Shown piece after piece: positions 15,355 through 24,231 of a stretch of 64,000 bases of DNA. Numbering within the stretch: position 1 is the stretch's first letter; each line of letters opens with the position of its first letter. The notes under the pieces were generated by a model. The model worked only from the letters and a program-made list of their open reading frames with translations. It made no database searches and was not told the origin of the DNA. A program made the position numbers and the translations under genes. The DNA is from Clostridiaceae bacterium. GTDB taxonomy: Bacteria; Bacillota; Clostridia; Oscillospirales; Acutalibacteraceae. The stretch covers positions 62,001-126,000 of the forward strand of contig JAEEWM010000017.1 of assembly GCA_016287385.1 (NCBI GenBank), written 5' to 3'.

Positions 15355-16299
15355 TTACTTGATTTTTTTGAAATTACCGTAGGTTTCGGTAACTATTTCG
15401 GAGAAACCGAAGGTGTTGTCATAATCGGCCAAAATGTTTTTGAAGTCGTATATCTGGTGCTTGTTTATAACGCAAAGCAGAATTGTTTTCTCTGCTTGCG
15501 TGTAACCGCCGGTGGCCGATATTATAGTGCAACTGTGTTTCAGTTCCTCGTGTATACGCCTTGTTATTTCTTCGGGATGTGAAGTGATTACGGTAAACTC
15601 ACAGGCTTTTTTGGTGCCTTTAAGGAAATAGTCACCCACAAAGCTTGAAACGAAACAATATAAAACGCAAAGGCATACGGGCAGATAATTATACTTCGCC
15701 GCCCCGTTTGCGTCTTTATCAACGTACACGAAGAAGGATGCGACGGCAACGCAGAAATTAAGCGAAAACAGCACCCAGAAAAAGTTAAGCTCCGGCTTTT
15801 TTACGCTCATATATTTTGAGATAACATCCGTACCGCCGGTAGAGGAATAAAGCGCGAACAGTATACCGTAGCATATGCCGCTTATAACGCCGCTTATAAG
15901 AACGGGAAAAACGACGTTTTGCTCGTGAGCGTTATACTGGAAAGCCGATATATCGAATTTCCCTATCAGTATGTATGACATCGAATAACAGAACGTAAAA
16001 CAAAACGTACGCAAAGCGTATTTACGGTTATACGAAAAGAAAGCAATCAGACAAAGCGGTACATTTATGATAAGCGAGAAATATCCGATACTGAAGCCCG
16101 TTTTGTACTGTATCATAGTGGCTATTCCGTTAAGCCCCGCGGGCGCGTAATGGTTTTCGACTATAAACAAATGATAGTTAAGCGCCATTACTACGGCAAC
16201 TGCGATTATAATCAAGTAATCAATAAGAATACCAAACGCACCTTTTTTTTGTCTGGGTGCGACAACGTTTACGGTAGGTTTTTCAATACTTTCTGCCAT
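15355..16299 (-). CDS. YitT-family membrane protein
   Basis: A 314-residue protein with five to six membrane helices (about 25-230; YitT_membrane domain, including LNGIATMIQYKTGFSIGY and YSSTGGTDVISKYM) and a C-terminal cytosolic ferredoxin-like DUF2179 domain (about 235-310; KACEFTVITSHPEEITRRI, CVINKHQIYDFKNIL). Members are widespread in Firmicutes and their transport role is not established. The start ATG 16299 has AGGTGAT upstream. It lies between the M20 and EamA genes in the long minus-strand unit. Confidence 0.92.
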   Translation of the reverse strand: MAESIEKPTVNVVAPRQKKGAFGILIDYLIIIAVAVVMALNYHLFIVENHYAPAGLNGIATMIQYKTGFSIGYFSLIINVPLCLIAFFSYNRKYALRTFCFTFCYSMSYILIGKFDISAFQYNAHEQNVVFPVLISGVISGICYGILFALYSSTGGTDVISKYMSVKKPELNFFWVLFSLNFCVAVASFFVYVDKDANGAAKYNYLPVCLCVLYCFVSSFVGDYFLKGTKKACEFTVITSHPEEITRRIHEELKHSCTIISATGGYTQAEKTILLCVINKHQIYDFKNILADYDNTFGFSEIVTETYGNFKKIK

Positions 16300-16329
16300 A
16301 CACCAATCACCTGAAATAATATATATTCT

Positions 16330-17718
16330 TCAAAAAGTCAAAGATACGTTGCCATTGTCGGAATAATACACGACTTCGCGATTAAAATCAACTCTGTCGG
16401 TAGCCGCGAGGAATTCTTTTATTGACGGATATACCGGCACGGTGTTTGCGAGAATCATCTTTGCGCGCGCCGCGCCGTTTTCGAGCAGTTTTGCCGCGGC
16501 GGCAACCTGAATTTTTGCGGAAGTAACGCAGGCAAGAACCGGATCGGCAATTCTATAATCGGAACCGTGATTGGTGCCTGCCGCGCCGCCTATATGCGGA
16601 TGAATTGCCGGCATTACCTGTGAAACATCGCCGAAATCACTGCAACCGGTATTCCACGGACTTCCCATTTCTATATCCGCCGCGTCCATAAACTCCGCAC
16701 CTGCCTCACCGAAAACGTCCATAAGCATTTTGTTGTTTATTCTCGGAGAGGAACCGCAAACGTCCTTTATTTCGAGTCTGCATCCTATTGCCGCGGCGGA
16801 CGCTGCAAAGGCGCGGTTGATTTTTTTATTCATTTCGGAATACGCCGCAAGATCGGCGCCGCGTATATACGCCTCAACCGTAACGCGGTCAGGTATGGCG
16901 TTTACCGCGCTTCCGCCGTGAGTTATTATGGGATGAAAACGGATGGTATCCTTTTCGGCAAACGTTTCACGCAAGGCGTTTGCGGCGCTTAACGCAACGT
17001 TCGCGGCGTAAAGCGCGTTTATACCTTCCTGAGGTTCGGCGGCGTGCGAGCTCTTACCTATAAAAGTAAATTTCTTGACAATATTGCCGTTAGAGCCCAT
17101 TTCGCAAGTGAATTTCTTTCCCGTTTCGGCATGTATCATAAAAGCCATATCGACGTCGTCCAACAGTCCGCGAAAAAGGAGTTCCTTTTTGCCGTGTGTA
17201 TAGCGTATAACGCCTCTTTTTACCAGTTCTTGACGGAAATCGTTTTCGATGCCCTCTTCAGCCGGAACAACGATAAGACGGATAGAGCCGGAAAGACCGT
17301 CGAGCGCGTGCGGTGCCGAAAGCCCCGCGGCAACTCCAACAAGCGCGGCGCATTGCGCGTGATGACCGCAGGCATGCACTGCTCCGGTCTGACTGTCACA
17401 CTCCGGATGCGTAGGGATAAGCAGCCCGTCCATTTCGGCAAAAATCGCAAGCCGCGGTCCCGATCTGCCCGTATCGAAGTCCACGTAAAAACCGGGAATT
17501 TTATCAAACACGCGGTCTTTACCGTCCTTCGCGCTTTTAATTGCAACCGACGCGGGTATTCTTTCAAAAGTCTTTGTTTCTAAACCGAGCGACTTAAAAA
17601 CTCCCATCAGATATTCGTGTGTTTTCCACTCGCGAAAACCGGTTTCCGGATTTTCCCAGATATGCCGCTCTACTTCAAGAATAAGAGATTTGTTTTTTTC
17701 TACGTCAATTATTTGCAT
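16330..17718 (-). CDS. M20-family amidohydrolase (AbgB-like)
   Basis: About 462 residues of a zinc-dependent M20 peptidase/amidohydrolase. Metal-site motifs are HACGHHAQCAAL, the general-base region VPAEEG, and the C-terminal HPHIGGAAGTNHGSDY. The dimerisation insert is at about 215-330. It most resembles the AbgB/p-aminobenzoyl-glutamate hydrolase and indole-acetyl-amino-acid hydrolase group, which cleave N-acyl amino acids. I use ATG 17718, nine bases after AGGTG; an in-frame GTG at 17730 would add four residues. It follows the CapA-like gene with 12 bases between, so it may act on a gamma-glutamyl or acyl-amino-acid compound. Confidence 0.87.
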   Translation of the reverse strand: MQIIDVEKNKSLILEVERHIWENPETGFREWKTHEYLMGVFKSLGLETKTFERIPASVAIKSAKDGKDRVFDKIPGFYVDFDTGRSGPRLAIFAEMDGLLIPTHPECDSQTGAVHACGHHAQCAALVGVAAGLSAPHALDGLSGSIRLIVVPAEEGIENDFRQELVKRGVIRYTHGKKELLFRGLLDDVDMAFMIHAETGKKFTCEMGSNGNIVKKFTFIGKSSHAAEPQEGINALYAANVALSAANALRETFAEKDTIRFHPIITHGGSAVNAIPDRVTVEAYIRGADLAAYSEMNKKINRAFAASAAAIGCRLEIKDVCGSSPRINNKMLMDVFGEAGAEFMDAADIEMGSPWNTGCSDFGDVSQVMPAIHPHIGGAAGTNHGSDYRIADPVLACVTSAKIQVAAAAKLLENGAARAKMILANTVPVYPSIKEFLAATDRVDFNREVVYYSDNGNVSLTF

Positions 17719-17730
17719 AATACTTTTCAC

Positions 17731-19020
17731 CTACCACTCACATACATAGCATCCTGTGCCGTCAGGTCTGATTGTAACACCGTACGGTTTGGAAATCTTT
17801 GCAAGATGATCAACAAAAGAAGCGTCTTTTGCAACTCGCGGCAGTCCGAGATCTTTTTTGTTTTCGCCGCCTGCCAGTGAAATCGGCAAAAGAGTCAATC
17901 GCTTCAGTTTTTTATTCTCTGTTTCCCAAATCGGAATAACGGATTGCAGCATTCTTTTGTCTTCCATAAGACCGATAGTAAAGTTCTTTGAACGTTTTTT
18001 AAGCAGATCATACATGGAATTTTCAGATGTGAGACCGTATCTTGCGTAAAAATCCTCCGGAGCAGATTCCACACTGTAAAGCTGAAGTATAAAATCGCCC
18101 AGCGAATAAAATATCGGCGAGTCTTTATATATTTCAATAGGTCTGAGCAAATGCGGTCCGTGCCCGATAACTGCATTTGCCCCCATATCGATACATCTGC
18201 GCGCAAATTCAACCGAAAGCGCGGTCGGATATTCCGAATGCATTGAATCGACCTGATGAGTATGCATTGAAATTATTATATAATCCGCTTTTTTGCCGGC
18301 TTCAATTATAGAATTTTCAACACGTTTCATATCTTCCGGGCATATTCTTTCGATCTTACGGTTATTATCGCCCGCGACAAACCGGAGTTCACCCAATTCC
18401 GCCTCGTTGTCCGGAAGTTCCGGAAGATACCCGCTTTTTCTGTCAAGTTTCTCTTCTGCATTAAGATTGATTTCCGCCTCGAGAGTTTTTATGTAATCAA
18501 CACCGCTCTGTGTCAACTGAACCGTACGCTCAGTACGAATACCGTTTACTCCGGGTCTGCCCGGGTATACCCTCGATTTTTTTCCCGCCATCATAGACGG
18601 CTCAAAAGAAAAATTAACCGAGATAAGCGCCGCCACGCCGTTTTTTGTCGTAAGATAAACCGGAGCACTTGCCGTATCAAGATCCAAGGCTACGCCTGTA
18701 TGTACAAGACCGCTGTTTTGCAGACAATCGAGTGTTGAAATCAAGCCGCCGTATGAAAAATCCATAGCGTGATTGTTATTAAAGGTCGTCATATTGAAAC
18801 CGAATTTTTTAAGGTCACCGAGTGTTTCGGGATTTGCACGCAAATACGTGCCGCCGGAAAACTGTGAAGCAAAACACTCTCCCTCGCGGCAGAGAGTGGT
18901 TTCAAGATTAAAAAAACGTACGTCACCCTGTGATATATACGGTGCGAGTTCAGAAAGCCCCGGAAAACAATCCGGAATTCTGCATTGAATAAGCGCGTCA
19001 CCCACTGCGGTAAATCGCAT
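17731..19020 (-). CDS. CapA-family metallophosphatase-like protein
   Basis: A 429-residue protein of the CapA/PgsA family (poly-gamma-glutamate system), with a calcineurin-type fold. Family segments are FTAVGDALI at the N-terminus, FFNLETTLC, FNNNHAMDFSYGG, ISMHTHQVDSMHSEYPT and GANAVIGHGPHLLRPIEIYKDSPIFYSLGDFI. Unlike capsule-associated CapA it has no signal peptide or membrane anchor, so it is probably cytosolic. The ribosome site GAGGTG precedes ATG 19020. No PgsB or PgsC partner is present; pairing with an M20 amidohydrolase suggests hydrolysis rather than capsule synthesis, but this is inference. Confidence 0.85.
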   Translation of the reverse strand: MRFTAVGDALIQCRIPDCFPGLSELAPYISQGDVRFFNLETTLCREGECFASQFSGGTYLRANPETLGDLKKFGFNMTTFNNNHAMDFSYGGLISTLDCLQNSGLVHTGVALDLDTASAPVYLTTKNGVAALISVNFSFEPSMMAGKKSRVYPGRPGVNGIRTERTVQLTQSGVDYIKTLEAEINLNAEEKLDRKSGYLPELPDNEAELGELRFVAGDNNRKIERICPEDMKRVENSIIEAGKKADYIIISMHTHQVDSMHSEYPTALSVEFARRCIDMGANAVIGHGPHLLRPIEIYKDSPIFYSLGDFILQLYSVESAPEDFYARYGLTSENSMYDLLKKRSKNFTIGLMEDKRMLQSVIPIWETENKKLKRLTLLPISLAGGENKKDLGLPRVAKDASFVDHLAKISKPYGVTIRPDGTGCYVCEW

Positions 19021-19052
19021 AAAATCACCTCAAAACAATAATACTGAGCATT

Positions 19053-19070
19053 GTCAGGTTATAACCTGAC
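19053..19070. promoter_or_regulatory. 18-bp perfect palindrome in the kdgK-capA gap
   Basis: GTCAGGTTA/TAACCTGAC without spacer, in the 76-bp gap between the kdgK-like and CapA-like genes. Without a loop and T-run it is a poor terminator; a protein-binding site or processing element is more likely. Confidence 0.45.
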
Positions 19071-19096
19071 CGACAAAACGCCCGGCAGGCTGATTA

Positions 19097-20119
19097 TCAC
19101 CTCTGCACTCGGCCCGAGCCGTCGCCGCCGGCGAGTTTTTCCGCCTCTTTGACGGTAACGCGGTTAAAGTCGCCTTCAATAGAATGCTTTAAGGCTGACG
19201 CGGCTACGGCAAATTCTATTGTATCCTTGCTTGACTTACCCGAAAGAATTGCATAAATAAGCCCTGCGCCGAAAGAGTCACCTCCGCCTACGCGGTCTAC
19301 GATATGTAACTTATACTCTTTTGAGAAATAATAATCGTTACCGTCATAAAGCATTGCCGCCCAGTTGTTATCGCTGGCGGATATGGAAGTGCGCAGTGTT
19401 ATCGCTACCTTCTCGAAGCCGAACTTATCGGCAAGCTGCTTTGCCACGCTCTTATATCCCTCTTTGTTGAGTTTGCCGCCTGTTATATCGGTATTCTCGG
19501 CTTCTATACCGAAAACATCCTTTGCGTCCTCTTCATTTGAGATACAAACATCAACGTATTTGCAAAGCTCGGTCATTGCTTTTCTTGCTTCTTCTCTTGT
19601 CCAGAGTTTGCCTCTGTAATTTAAGTCGCAGGAAATCTTTACGCCTTTTTCCTTTGCCTTTATACAAGCTTCTTTACAGATTTCTACCACATTCTCTCCG
19701 AGTGCCGGAGTAATACCGGTAAAGTGGAACCAATCGGCGCCGTCGAATATACTGTCCCAATCAAAATCGGCGGTCGTCGCCTGCTGTATTGCGGAATACT
19801 TACGGTCATATATACAAACGCTGCCGCGCTGTGAAGCGCCTTTTTCAAGATAGTATATACCTACCCTTTCGCCGCCTCTTGTGATTTTGGATGTATCAAC
19901 GCCGAAATAACGAAGACTGTTTACCGCCGCCTGACCTATCGCGTGGTCGGGCAGTTTTGTTACATATACGCTGTCAAGTCCGAAGTTTGCGAGCGATACC
20001 GCGACGTTGGCTTCGCCGCCGCCGAAGGTCGCCTGCATTTGGTCGTCCTGAAAAAATCTGTAATAGCCGTTTGGGGCGAGTCTCAACATTATTTCTCCGA
20101 AAGTTACTACTTTGCTCAT
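19097..20119 (-). CDS. kdgK: 2-keto-3-deoxygluconate kinase
   Basis: A 340-residue PfkB-family kinase that phosphorylates 2-keto-3-deoxygluconate to KDPG. The N-terminal motif VTFGEIMLRLAPNG with FGGGEANVAVSLANFG is typical of KdgK, and VDRVGGGDSFGAGL contains the catalytic Asp. The start is ATG 20119 with GAGGAG eight bases upstream; a longer in-frame reading overlaps the previous gene and lacks such a site. It sits after eda and the deacetylase in the galacturonate cluster, between the UxaA product and the Eda aldolase in the pathway. The C-terminal 20 residues are Gly/Lys-rich and variable. Confidence 0.92.
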   Translation of the reverse strand: MSKVVTFGEIMLRLAPNGYYRFFQDDQMQATFGGGEANVAVSLANFGLDSVYVTKLPDHAIGQAAVNSLRYFGVDTSKITRGGERVGIYYLEKGASQRGSVCIYDRKYSAIQQATTADFDWDSIFDGADWFHFTGITPALGENVVEICKEACIKAKEKGVKISCDLNYRGKLWTREEARKAMTELCKYVDVCISNEEDAKDVFGIEAENTDITGGKLNKEGYKSVAKQLADKFGFEKVAITLRTSISASDNNWAAMLYDGNDYYFSKEYKLHIVDRVGGGDSFGAGLIYAILSGKSSKDTIEFAVAASALKHSIEGDFNRVTVKEAEKLAGGDGSGRVQR

Positions 20120-20123
20120 AATC

Positions 20124-20939
20124 TTACTCCTCAATAATAATTGTTTTTCCTGCCGGAACAATCAAATCTTTATTGTTGGCAAGAGTATAAATATCCGTTG
20201 CGGTGGGGTTGTGGACAACTCTGCCCTTAAGTGAAAAATCAAGCATTTTATAGGCGGTCAAATAGTTAAAAATTTCACCGTTTGTAGCATACCACACCGT
20301 ATCGTTACCGCCAAGCTTTTTACATAGATCCTCTAAACGGTCGAACTTGTTTTCAAACTCATACGAATGACCGTACATATAGAAAAGCTTGGGTTTTATG
20401 CGCCACGGATGATCGGTATCTTCTTTTTCAAAGAATTTTTCGATCAGCTCATCCGTCTTTTCGTGAGCGTGATAGCAGGTAGGGTTCCACCTTAAAAAAT
20501 CTTTGGGCAGGGAAAAATCAAGGGTGCTTGAAGTGGTGCGCGAATAGTTTATGCCGCACGCTCTTACGGTATCTATAATGCTTTCGTCGGATAAGCCGAA
20601 CGGATACGCCATACCCTTTATTATAGTGTCAGTCAGGCTTTCCAAAAGCTCTCTGTCCTTAACGATCTGCAAGGCGATTCCGCCCGCGCCGATATTTGGA
20701 AGATGCGGGTGCGTAAAGGTATGAACGGCTATCTCGTGACCTTTATACAAAGTGTTTATTTCTTCCCTTGAAACATAACGGCTTCTGCCAAGCAGATTCG
20801 AATTGAGGTTAAAAGTGCATTTTATACCGTACTTATTAAGTATAGCGACCATTTCACGGTCGAACACCGTGCCGTCGTCATAGCTTAAAGTAACCGCCTT
20901 TGTCTTAAAGCCGGGAAAACGCATAAAGAATTCCGTCAT
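20124..20939 (-). CDS. NodB-type polysaccharide deacetylase-like protein
   Basis: A 271-residue carbohydrate esterase family 4-like protein. The metal-binding Asp pair is in LSYDDGTVFD, the His pair in HTFTHPH, followed by MAYPFG in place of the usual RPPYG. It has no signal peptide, so it would act in the cytosol on a small imported substrate rather than on cell wall. The C-terminal part (about 225-271) forms an extra beta domain. The start overlaps the eda stop (ATGA), with AGGAG inside eda. Its presence among galacturonate genes suggests removal of acetyl groups from an acetylated uronate or oligo-uronide. Confidence 0.87.
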   Translation of the reverse strand: MTEFFMRFPGFKTKAVTLSYDDGTVFDREMVAILNKYGIKCTFNLNSNLLGRSRYVSREEINTLYKGHEIAVHTFTHPHLPNIGAGGIALQIVKDRELLESLTDTIIKGMAYPFGLSDESIIDTVRACGINYSRTTSSTLDFSLPKDFLRWNPTCYHAHEKTDELIEKFFEKEDTDHPWRIKPKLFYMYGHSYEFENKFDRLEDLCKKLGGNDTVWYATNGEIFNYLTAYKMLDFSLKGRVVHNPTATDIYTLANNKDLIVPAGKTIIIEE

Positions 20940-21490
20940 CTCAAATTCTCCTTTTCAAGCGCTTCCTTAACAAAAAAACTGCCGCCTATCGCCGCTATTT
21001 TATCAAATGCCAAAAACTCGTCTATATTGCTTCTGTCTACGCCGCCTGTCGGTATAAACTTAACCTGCGGAAAAGGTGCCGAAAGCGCTTTTAACGCCTT
21101 TAAGCCGCCGTATACATTGGCAGGGAAAAACTTAACCGTTGTAATGCCGAGGTCAAGCGCCTGCATAATCTCGGTAGGTGTTACGCAACCCGGATAATAC
21201 GGTATATTTTTTTCTTTGCAGATTTTTGCGACATCCACCGAAAGTCCCGGCGATACTATAAAACGCGCTCCCGCGGCGAGCGCCGCGTTGCACTGTTCGG
21301 CGTTTATTACCGTACCTGCGCCGATATTCATATCGGGAAAATTTTTTACGGCGTATTCTATCGCCTCTTTCGCGCAGGCGGTGCGGAAGGTTATCTCCGC
21401 ACAGTTTATGCCGCTGTTCTTTAACGCGGTTAATATTTTATCTGTTTCGCCGAGTTCTTTAATAACGACTACGGGAATAAGTTTATCCAT
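20936..21490 (-). CDS. eda: 2-keto-3-deoxy-6-phosphogluconate aldolase
   Basis: A 184-residue class I aldolase that splits KDPG into pyruvate and glyceraldehyde 3-phosphate. The Glu in AEITFRT and the Schiff-base Lys in TTVKFFPANVYGG are present, as is the phosphate loop PTGGVDRSNI. It is slightly shorter than the E. coli enzyme, as usual in Firmicutes. GAGG precedes ATG 21490. It is translationally coupled to the following deacetylase gene and completes galacturonate breakdown with UxaC, UxaB, UxaA and KdgK from the same cluster. Confidence 0.95.
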   Translation of the reverse strand: MDKLIPVVVIKELGETDKILTALKNSGINCAEITFRTACAKEAIEYAVKNFPDMNIGAGTVINAEQCNAALAAGARFIVSPGLSVDVAKICKEKNIPYYPGCVTPTEIMQALDLGITTVKFFPANVYGGLKALKALSAPFPQVKFIPTGGVDRSNIDEFLAFDKIAAIGGSFFVKEALEKENLR

Positions 21491-21505
21491 TTTTTATTAC
21501 CTCTT

Positions 21506-22900
21506 TTATAAACCAAAATATTTTTTTGCGTTATTGTAGCTAATACCCTCGATTATTTCTTTAAGCGCGGCAAAGTCCGCGGGGTATTCGCCGTTTTCCA
21601 CCCACTCGCCGATGATGCCGCAAAGTATTCTTCTGAAATACTCGTGCCTCGTATAAGAGAGAAAACTGCGCGAATCGGTAAGCATACCCACAAAATTACC
21701 GAGAAGCGAAAGATCGGCAAGCGATTTTATCTGCGCCTCCATACCGGATTTTGTATCGTTGAACCACCACGCCGAGCCGTGCTGAATTTTACCCGCCGCT
21801 TCGGTGCCCTGGAAACAGCCGAGAACGGTATCTATCATCCGGTCGTCGCCGGCGTTAAGCGAATAAATGATGGTTTTCGGCAGTTTGCCTTTTACTTCGA
21901 GCGCGTTAAGAAAACCGGTCAGCGCCTCGCCGCAATTTCTGACCGAAACACAGTCAAAGCCGGTATCGGCGCCGAGCTTTTCAAACATTTTTGTGTTTGT
22001 ATTTCTCTGCGCGCCGTAATGAAGCTGCATAACTATTCCCTTTTCGGCTATTATTTCGCCCAAAAAGAGCATGATTTCGGTTTTATACATATCGGCTTCA
22101 TGCTTTGTTATATGCCCGCCGCCGAGCGCCTTTTGGAAAATTCCGTCTACCGCGAAGCCGGTCGCCGGCTCGTAAACCACATAATCAAGACCGTGGTCGG
22201 TGGCGCGGCAGCCGAGTTCGCAAAAATAATCAAGCCGTTTTGAAAGGGCTTTTTTTACGCCGTCAAGGTTGGTTATTTCCGTTTTGCAGACCTCCGACAG
22301 CTTCCTGATATAGTCGGCAAAACCGGGTTTATCTATATTGACCGCCTTATCCGGTCTGAAAGTCGGCGCAACGAGAACATCGAAACCGTCTTCCTTTATT
22401 TTCTTATGCCAGCACAAATCGTCTGTCGGGTCGTCGGTAGTGCCTATCATTTTTACGTTTGACTTTTTTATGATGCTTCGAACGCTCATATCGCCGCCTT
22501 TAAGCTTACTGTTGCAAAGTTCGTAAACATCTTTTGCGGTATCTGCGTTTAGTATTCCGTCATATCCGAAATATCTTTTCAGTTCAAGGTGACACCAGTG
22601 GTACATGGGGTTTCCTATCGCCTTCGGAAGCATTTCGGCAAAGCGCAGAAACTTTGTGTAATCGTCGGCGTCCCCGGTTATTTCGTCTTCACTTACGCCG
22701 TTCGAGCGCATAAGGCGCCACTTGTAGTGATCGCCGCCGAGCCAGACCTGGGTGATATTATCAAACTTTCTGTCCTCATAAATCTCTTTCGGGTTTATGT
22801 GACAGTGATAATCTATTATCGGCATATCCTTTGCGTACTCGGAAAAGAGCTTCTGCGCAGTTTTGTTTTTAAGCATAAACGTATCGTTTATAATACCCAT
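21506..22900 (-). CDS. uxaC: Uronate isomerase
   Basis: A 464-residue amidohydrolase-superfamily enzyme converting D-galacturonate to tagaturonate, or glucuronate to fructuronate. The family N-terminus with PIIDYHCHINPKEI (metal His pair), NPMYHWCHLELKRYFG, the MQLHYGAQRNTN strand and the C-terminal LVGMLTDSRSFLSYTRHEYFRR-type end are present. Length is as expected. GGGGAG precedes ATG 22900. It opens the pathway and lies 15 bp upstream of eda in the cluster. Confidence 0.96.
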   Translation of the reverse strand: MGIINDTFMLKNKTAQKLFSEYAKDMPIIDYHCHINPKEIYEDRKFDNITQVWLGGDHYKWRLMRSNGVSEDEITGDADDYTKFLRFAEMLPKAIGNPMYHWCHLELKRYFGYDGILNADTAKDVYELCNSKLKGGDMSVRSIIKKSNVKMIGTTDDPTDDLCWHKKIKEDGFDVLVAPTFRPDKAVNIDKPGFADYIRKLSEVCKTEITNLDGVKKALSKRLDYFCELGCRATDHGLDYVVYEPATGFAVDGIFQKALGGGHITKHEADMYKTEIMLFLGEIIAEKGIVMQLHYGAQRNTNTKMFEKLGADTGFDCVSVRNCGEALTGFLNALEVKGKLPKTIIYSLNAGDDRMIDTVLGCFQGTEAAGKIQHGSAWWFNDTKSGMEAQIKSLADLSLLGNFVGMLTDSRSFLSYTRHEYFRRILCGIIGEWVENGEYPADFAALKEIIEGISYNNAKKYFGL

Positions 22901-22917
22901 TTACGTCTCCCCTGTTA

Positions 22918-24201
22918 TCAGATTTTAACGACTTCTCCGGTCTTTCTTGAACGCTCAGCCGCAAAAACTATCTTATGACCTATTGCCGAAACGTTTACTT
23001 CGGTACACGCTATTGAACTTTTTCCGGTTTGCAGATAATCTATGAAATCCGCGGCAAGACGCAGGTCGCCCCCGCCGTGTCCGCCGGTCATACCGTCAAT
23101 ATCCGTAGTTTCGTTAGCGTCAAACTCCTCTTTTCTGAACATTTCCGGAATATCGGGGTCAATTATCTGCACAACGAATTTCTGTTTCTTGAAGTTTCCG
23201 ATTATCTCGCCTTTTGTGCCGACTATGCGGATATCCCGTACGCCCTCTGAGGCGCCGCCGACCATGTTGAGAGTACCCGTTGAGCCGTTTTTGAAATTAA
23301 CGATAACGCTTTGGTGATCGACAACATCGTGCTCCTTGCACGCCCATACGCACCTGCCGTACTGATTGTCGCCTTTAAGCGAATTGATTTTATCCTCGCG
23401 CGTGGGATTTTCCTTACCGTCAAAGCAGGTCCATACGTACTGTCCCCACGTCCCCCGCTCTATATAGTGCTTGAACGCGGAATAAATGCAATCCTTTTCA
23501 AGCTTACAGTCGGCGCAGCGGTCCGCGCTTCCCGCGGGTTTTCTCTCCGGGGTAAACTGGTAATTTGAGCCGAACGACGCGACGCTGTCAGCCACCGTAT
23601 CACTGTTAAACCATATCATAAGGTCAACGTCGTGGCAGCACTTTGCAAGAAGCATCGGCGCAAAGCAGAGTTTTTCGCTGCTCCATTTGCCGCGAATGTA
23701 GGACGCCGCCATGTGGTGGTACGAAACCTCTTCCGACATCTGAATATTTATGATTTCACCGATTTTACCCTTTATAATCTGCTGTTTGATAAGATTATAG
23801 AAGGGCGCGTAACGAAGAACGTGACAAATCATAACGAAGCGCTTATTCCTTTTTGCCGCTTCGCAGAGCGCGTTTACTTCATCATCGCTTATGGCGAACG
23901 GCTTTTCAAGCAGTACGTCATAGCCCGCGTCAAGCAGAGGAAGTGTGGTCTGCACATGCAGATTATCCATCGTTCCGTTTATAACCGCATCGGCGAAACG
24001 CGGATATTCAAGAAACTCCCCGACGCCGGAAAAGCAGTGTTCGTCCGGCACGCCGTAAAGCTTCTGCCCTATCGATATTGCTTCGGGTCTCGGGTCTACA
24101 AGCCCGACTACCTGCATTTTATCGGGATTCTTCAAAGCATACTCCGCGTAGGTTCTCGCTCTGTCCCCCGCGCCTACTAAAACAACTTTTACACAATTCA
24201 T
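22918..24201 (-). CDS. Gfo/Idh/MocA oxidoreductase with Cys-rich insert
   Basis: A 427-residue NAD(P)-dependent sugar oxidoreductase. Residues 1-125 form a Rossmann fold (VVLVGAGDRARTYAEYAL, LLEKPFAIS), and the rest is the substrate beta-sheet domain. An insert around residues 225-295 has RCADCKLEKDCIY and GRCVWACKEHD, four to five cysteines that could hold zinc or an Fe-S cluster; related family members from glycan clusters share such an insert, but its role is not known to me. GGAGG precedes ATG 24201. Inside the uronate cluster it probably oxidises or epimerises an unusual sugar or unsaturated uronate. Confidence 0.88.
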   Translation of the reverse strand: MNCVKVVLVGAGDRARTYAEYALKNPDKMQVVGLVDPRPEAISIGQKLYGVPDEHCFSGVGEFLEYPRFADAVINGTMDNLHVQTTLPLLDAGYDVLLEKPFAISDDEVNALCEAAKRNKRFVMICHVLRYAPFYNLIKQQIIKGKIGEIINIQMSEEVSYHHMAASYIRGKWSSEKLCFAPMLLAKCCHDVDLMIWFNSDTVADSVASFGSNYQFTPERKPAGSADRCADCKLEKDCIYSAFKHYIERGTWGQYVWTCFDGKENPTREDKINSLKGDNQYGRCVWACKEHDVVDHQSVIVNFKNGSTGTLNMVGGASEGVRDIRIVGTKGEIIGNFKKQKFVVQIIDPDIPEMFRKEEFDANETTDIDGMTGGHGGGDLRLAADFIDYLQTGKSSIACTEVNVSAIGHKIVFAAERSRKTGEVVKI

Positions 24202-24231
24202 AATAGTAACCTCCTGATTACCGTTAAATGA

